A stretch of DNA of 64,000 bases, taken from positions 26,745,299 through 26,809,298 of the forward strand of contig CM032128.1 of NCBI GenBank assembly GCA_018894105.1, read 5' to 3'. This document shows positions 60,452 to 64,000 of this stretch, one piece after another. The translations under genes and the position numbers were made by a program. Source of the stretch: Jacaranda mimosifolia. Taxonomy: Eukaryota > Streptophyta > Magnoliopsida > Lamiales > Bignoniaceae. Within the stretch, counting starts at the first letter, position 1. Each line of letters starts with the position of its first letter. The notes under the pieces are model-generated. The model did no database searches and had not been told where the DNA came from. It saw nothing but the letters and a program-made list of their open reading frames with translations.

Positions 60452-61652
60452 TGTTGGTTATGTTGTGCAAAATAAATAATGCAAACAATTACGCAAGTGC
60501 ACGTGTCGCAACAAGTAATAAAATGATGAGAAGAGTGTCGATCCCACGAGAAACTAAATTATTCGCTACTAATTATTAATTTATCACACACTTGTTTTAT
60601 TCAAACAAAATCAATTAAATAAGAATTAAAACTAAACTAATGCAAATAAGAAAAAAGGTATTGATTAAGATTTCTATAAGGATATAGAAGCCAATGATTT
60701 CATCAATCTAATAAGTTGATTACACAATTTTCTCCCAATGAAATTAATAACAGGTTATTAGTCTTGAGTCTTATGCAATTACGAGATTCTTCCGAATCAC
60801 CCGCAATCAAATCCCTAATTTATTCAATTCACTATGTTCCTATGTGAATTAACTAAATTATGAATAAGGTTATACCATTAAACTAACTCCCTAAGGCAAT
60901 CAGGTATATTCCTATCCTACTCAGAAATTAACTAGTTTATCAATTTGAACAATTAATCCTAAGGTCTTCTATTGTCAATCAACCCCTAGATTTTCTTTTC
61001 CAAGACTCCTCTAGGGTTTAAAGATGCACTTGACTGTTGATCAGGCAATCAAATAAAAAAATCACACAATAGAAGAAATAACCTTAAGCACTATTAATTT
61101 CATGAAAGAAAATCATGCATCAATTTATTCAAAAGAATCCATCATAATCCTAGAGTAATGAATTAGTTCATGATTGAATTTTCAAACAAAACATGAATAA
61201 AACGAAACATCATTTCAAATCCAAAATTAAAAACAAAATCAAAGAGAGAAGAAGAAACTCTATTCCTAGATGAATCTGATCTCCATTTTGTCCTCCTCTG
61301 AATCCCAAATTCTCGCGATACTTCTAATATCCAAAATAGCAAATCCCAAAAACTCTTTAACTAAGTGTCTGAAAGGCCTATTTATAACTAATTAAAAGAG
61401 TCTTCTGATTAGAATATGGCTCGAATAAAGAAAAAGACTTTTCTGCCCATCCTTGATTAGATCATGAAGTGTCATCCTGTCAGTATTTCCACCAACTTAT
61501 GTTAATTTTTCCCCTTTTGTAGCTTCTCTACTTATACTCCTATAATTCCAAATTTTCATCAATCAGCATGGGAATTATAATTTTTTAAATAAGAAAATTA
61601 TTTGTTAAGTCCTAAACTTGATATTAAAATTAATACTAATATGGACTTAACA
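60452..61652 (-). repeat. 3' LTR of an Athila/Tat-type gypsy element, about 1.2 kb
   Basis: On the minus strand it starts TGTTAAGTCCATATTAG right after a polypurine tract and ends ...CAACATAACCAACA near 60452. It contains the conserved stretch read minus as TCTCGTGGGATCGACACTC with CACTTGCGTAATTGTTTGC, found near the 3' end of Athila/Tat-type LTRs. The other LTR lies beyond the right window edge, so the target duplication cannot be tested. The left border is uncertain by a few bases. Confidence 0.65.
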
Positions 61653-61672
61653 AATACCCCCAAACTTAATAT
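61653..61672 (-). promoter_or_regulatory. Polypurine tract of the Athila/Tat-type element
   Basis: The minus strand reads TTAAGTTTGGGGGTATT directly before the LTR start TGTTAAG. It is preceded by CGAGGGCGAGCAAC. Together these are the usual sequence ahead of the 3' LTR in these elements. Confidence 0.7.
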
Positions 61673-62821
61673 GTTGCTCGCCCTCGAGCAACGCAAAGAA
61701 AAGACTCAAAGACACTCAAAGAAAAACAAATCAACATAAAAATGCATATACAAAAACATCACTTCTTTTTGCTACTCTTAGGACTACTTCAAAGCTATGC
61801 TCATAGTCAACTACAATTGCAATCTAATTCACTATACAGAAATAAGCAGATACAATGTTCAAATGAATCCCTTGTGTATGTGTGTGCTTTCTCTACAAGT
61901 AGTTATTGGCAATTTGGATTAATTTATGTACAAGTACAAGACTCTTCTCTAATACTCCATAGGTTTTCTTTTCATCTCTATCTCTACTAATGTAGAATAC
62001 ACTAAATAAAGGATCATTTAGGACTTTCATAGCTTCTAATGTAAGCTTGGGTAAAGGTACAAAAAATATGGATAATACTGACTCAATACCCACAATAATT
62101 GTTCATCATCACCTTTTAATTCTCTCCCAAACTTATTGAACAGTACTTCTCAATTTCTTTCTTTCTCCATTTTTCAGGATTTTTTTTCGGTGCTCATGCC
62201 ACTACGCATTTTTTTTTTGCTTTTTTTTTTCGTTTTCTTTTTTTTTTTTCTTTTGTTTTTAGGGAGGAAGAAAATCAAACTCATGGGCACCGTACTGTTT
62301 GTTCCCATCTTCATAAGAAATTCAAATAGATCTAACAAGTAATTGTGGGATTTATTTGGTGGGACCATGTGTTTAGGCTAGTTGTTGAGTTAGTTAACAA
62401 TTGAAAAGGAAGTTTAAAAATAGGCTCAAATGGGACAAAAATGGCCTAAGTCATTTCCTTTAATTGAGTATTTTCTAGGATTTCGCCTTGATAGGAAATC
62501 AAACAAATTGTAGAGTTTAAAGTATTACTTATGTAGCTTATGCATAAATGTCCTCTAAATTACAATAACTAGAAGTGAGAAAGAGAGTGCTCAAAAATAG
62601 GGGGTGTCGTCCTAACATTGCTTCTACTCAAAGTGCACAGTTCCATCATCACACAAGTATAATTTTTCACAAAATATAAAATTAAAGGAGTAATATCTTC
62701 ATTGATTCAAGAAGATTAATTTTTGTACATGCAAGACATCGACTCAATTATTGAACCCTAATCAAAATCAAAACAACAGAAAATAAAAGAACACAAAGGA
62801 CTAAAAATTGATGCACAAAGC

Positions 62822-62845
62822 ACCCCCCCCCCCCAAAACTTGAGA
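62822..62845 (-). promoter_or_regulatory. Second polypurine-like motif with poly-G
   Basis: The minus strand reads CTCAAGTTTTGGGGGGGG with a 14-base G run, preceded by GAGGGCAAAGTACC. This is the same arrangement as the tract at 61653-61672. It could be a duplicated or internal second priming site. Confidence 0.4.
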
Positions 62846-63629
62846 GGTACTTTGCCCTCAAAGTACTAATACTATCATGATAGAGAAAGCAAGAAAATAA
62901 GAGACACTAATATGAAAAAAGGATAAAAATAAAAATAAAATAAAATAAAATAAAGAAAAAGAAAAGAAAGAAAATACGCCCTGATCAATCGATGATGTTA
63001 TCGTCCTTCTTGGCCTCCGGGGTGGAATTGCAACAGCAATGTAAGGATATGGTTGTGGTGAGAATTAATTCCAAATAAAATTACTCCCAATAATACCTAA
63101 AAAGAATCAAGAAATTCCAATCAATAAATCAACATCCAAAAATTTAATTTAGTTTTCATCCAAATATCCAGCACTTCACCTCAATAATCAATCAATTATT
63201 TATTGAATAATCTTATATAATAGCCATTAAAATAAAATTATTCAAAAAATAATCTAACTAATTCCAAACTCTCAAATCAATAAAATAGGCCTTTATTAAC
63301 TAATAAATATCTAAAAATTCAAATCAATTTAAAACACTAATATATCTAAACTATGCTAAATAGGAAGTGATGAAAATGGTGGTGTAGGTGGGCTTGTTTG
63401 AGAAAAAGAAGATCAATGTAGACAGAAAGAAAAAAAAAGAAAAAGAAAATAGAAAAATGGAAAAGGAAAAGAGAAAAAAAAAATAATAAGAGAGAGGGGA
63501 TGAGGTGGGGGGGGGGGGGAAATTGTTTTGTGGTGGAGGGGGTAGGGCCGACTGGTGGGGATATGGGGTAGTCAAAATTAGCTGCCCCCAATTTTGACTT
63601 CCTTTTTTCTTTTTTCTTTTTTAGGTTAA

Positions 63630-63790
63630 AGATTGTGCGTTAGGGCACAAATTGCTTACGCCCCGGCACATGCATTACTGGAATGCTGCGCGAGGGTGCA
63701 TGTGGCCTACCCCCCCGCACGCAGGCCACAACCCAAGGCGTGAAAATTCACACCTTGGTGCTGGGGCGCAAATTTCTTGCACCTCGGCGC
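63630..63790. repeat. GC-rich patch with degenerate GCGCAAATTTCTTGCACC repeats
   Basis: The phrases GGGCACAAATTGCTTACGCC, GGCGTGAAAATTCACACC and GGGCGCAAATTTCTTGCACC recur with CCGGCAC / CTCGGCGC between them. They suggest a short array of units of about 40-60 bp with internal dyad symmetry. The surrounding DNA is AT-rich. Confidence 0.5.
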
Positions 63791-64000
63791 GTAGGCTACT
63801 GCCACTTATATTTTTTTTTGGCAGAAAAAAAGCAAATAAATAAATAAACAAATAAAAAATACTAAAAAAAATAAAACAATTAAAAACTTGGGTTACCTCC
63901 CAATAAGCGCTTGATTTATAGTCTTCAGCTTGACTTTCGGGCTTCACTTGATGTTAGTTAAGGTGGTTGTGGATTGTTGATGATCAAATCACTTTCCCAG

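Larger units (their letters stand above)
61673..64000 (-). mobile_element. 3' internal region of the Athila/Tat-type element, continues off window
   Basis: Non-coding region between pol and the 3' LTR on the minus strand. Near the right edge the minus strand reads CAAGCGCTTATTGGGAGGTA (63895-63915), encoding QALIGR then a stop. This resembles the conserved end of pol and its following spacer in this lineage, so pol itself should lie right of 64000. The region includes T-rich runs (62180-62260), a second polypurine-like motif at 62822-62845, homopurine/homopyrimidine tracts and an 11-base G run (63420-63540), and a GC-rich patch at 63630-63790. No complete protein is present. Confidence 0.6.

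Noticed and set aside
62136..62368. Phe-rich and Lys-rich open frames on opposite strands
   Set aside because: They are products of poly-T tracts.
63346..63591. Pro/Phe-rich open frames
   Set aside because: They are translations of homopurine/homopyrimidine and poly-G tracts in the retroelement 3' region.

Overview
The window looks like intergenic, transposon-packed nuclear DNA of a flowering plant. It is AT-rich and contains no long open gene. It holds plant-type CACTA, Mutator-like, Tourist-like, Ty1-copia and Ty3-gypsy elements, and broken multi-exon copies of a plant serine carboxypeptidase-like (SCPL) gene with GT-AG introns. A dicot is my guess; I cannot name the species. No intact protein-coding gene, tRNA, rRNA or CRISPR array was seen.

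Layout. 1-2986: 3' part of a CACTA transposon with exons of a TNP1-type protein. 2987-6064: 5' piece of a gypsy-type LTR (minus) split by a complete 2.7-kb solo LTR (3150-5885). 6066-18630: copy A of a segmental duplication, interrupted by a degenerate Ty1-copia element (8812-16125, minus) and a 458-bp CACTA-type MITE (16224-16681), and carrying the 3' half of an SCPL pseudogene. 18644-20440: a truncated small LTR, a microsatellite, a Tourist-like MITE and an old direct repeat. 20440-24200: about 3.5 kb of extremely AT-rich DNA.

24205-41864: a CACTA transposon with a decayed TNP2 gene (minus). It is split by a 12.4-kb LTR retrotransposon (27371-39736), whose 3' LTR is itself split by a 2.2-kb insertion (36877-39083). 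41865-47055: retroelement LTR remnants and small unclassified repeats. 47056-53003: a Mutator-like element with a perfect 9-bp target duplication, holding a second inverted-repeat element and another solo LTR (49332-52063). 53416-58125: copy B of the segmental duplication, continuing into a longer SCPL pseudogene (56368-60149). 60452-64000: 3' LTR, polypurine tract and 3' internal region of an Athila/Tat-type gypsy element (minus) that runs off the window.

The genes do not work together as a system. The useful content is a readable insertion history. Copy B preserves empty target sites for the copia element and the CACTA MITE in copy A, which fixes their ends to the base and shows they arrived after the duplication. 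I found no evidence of a new biological system.
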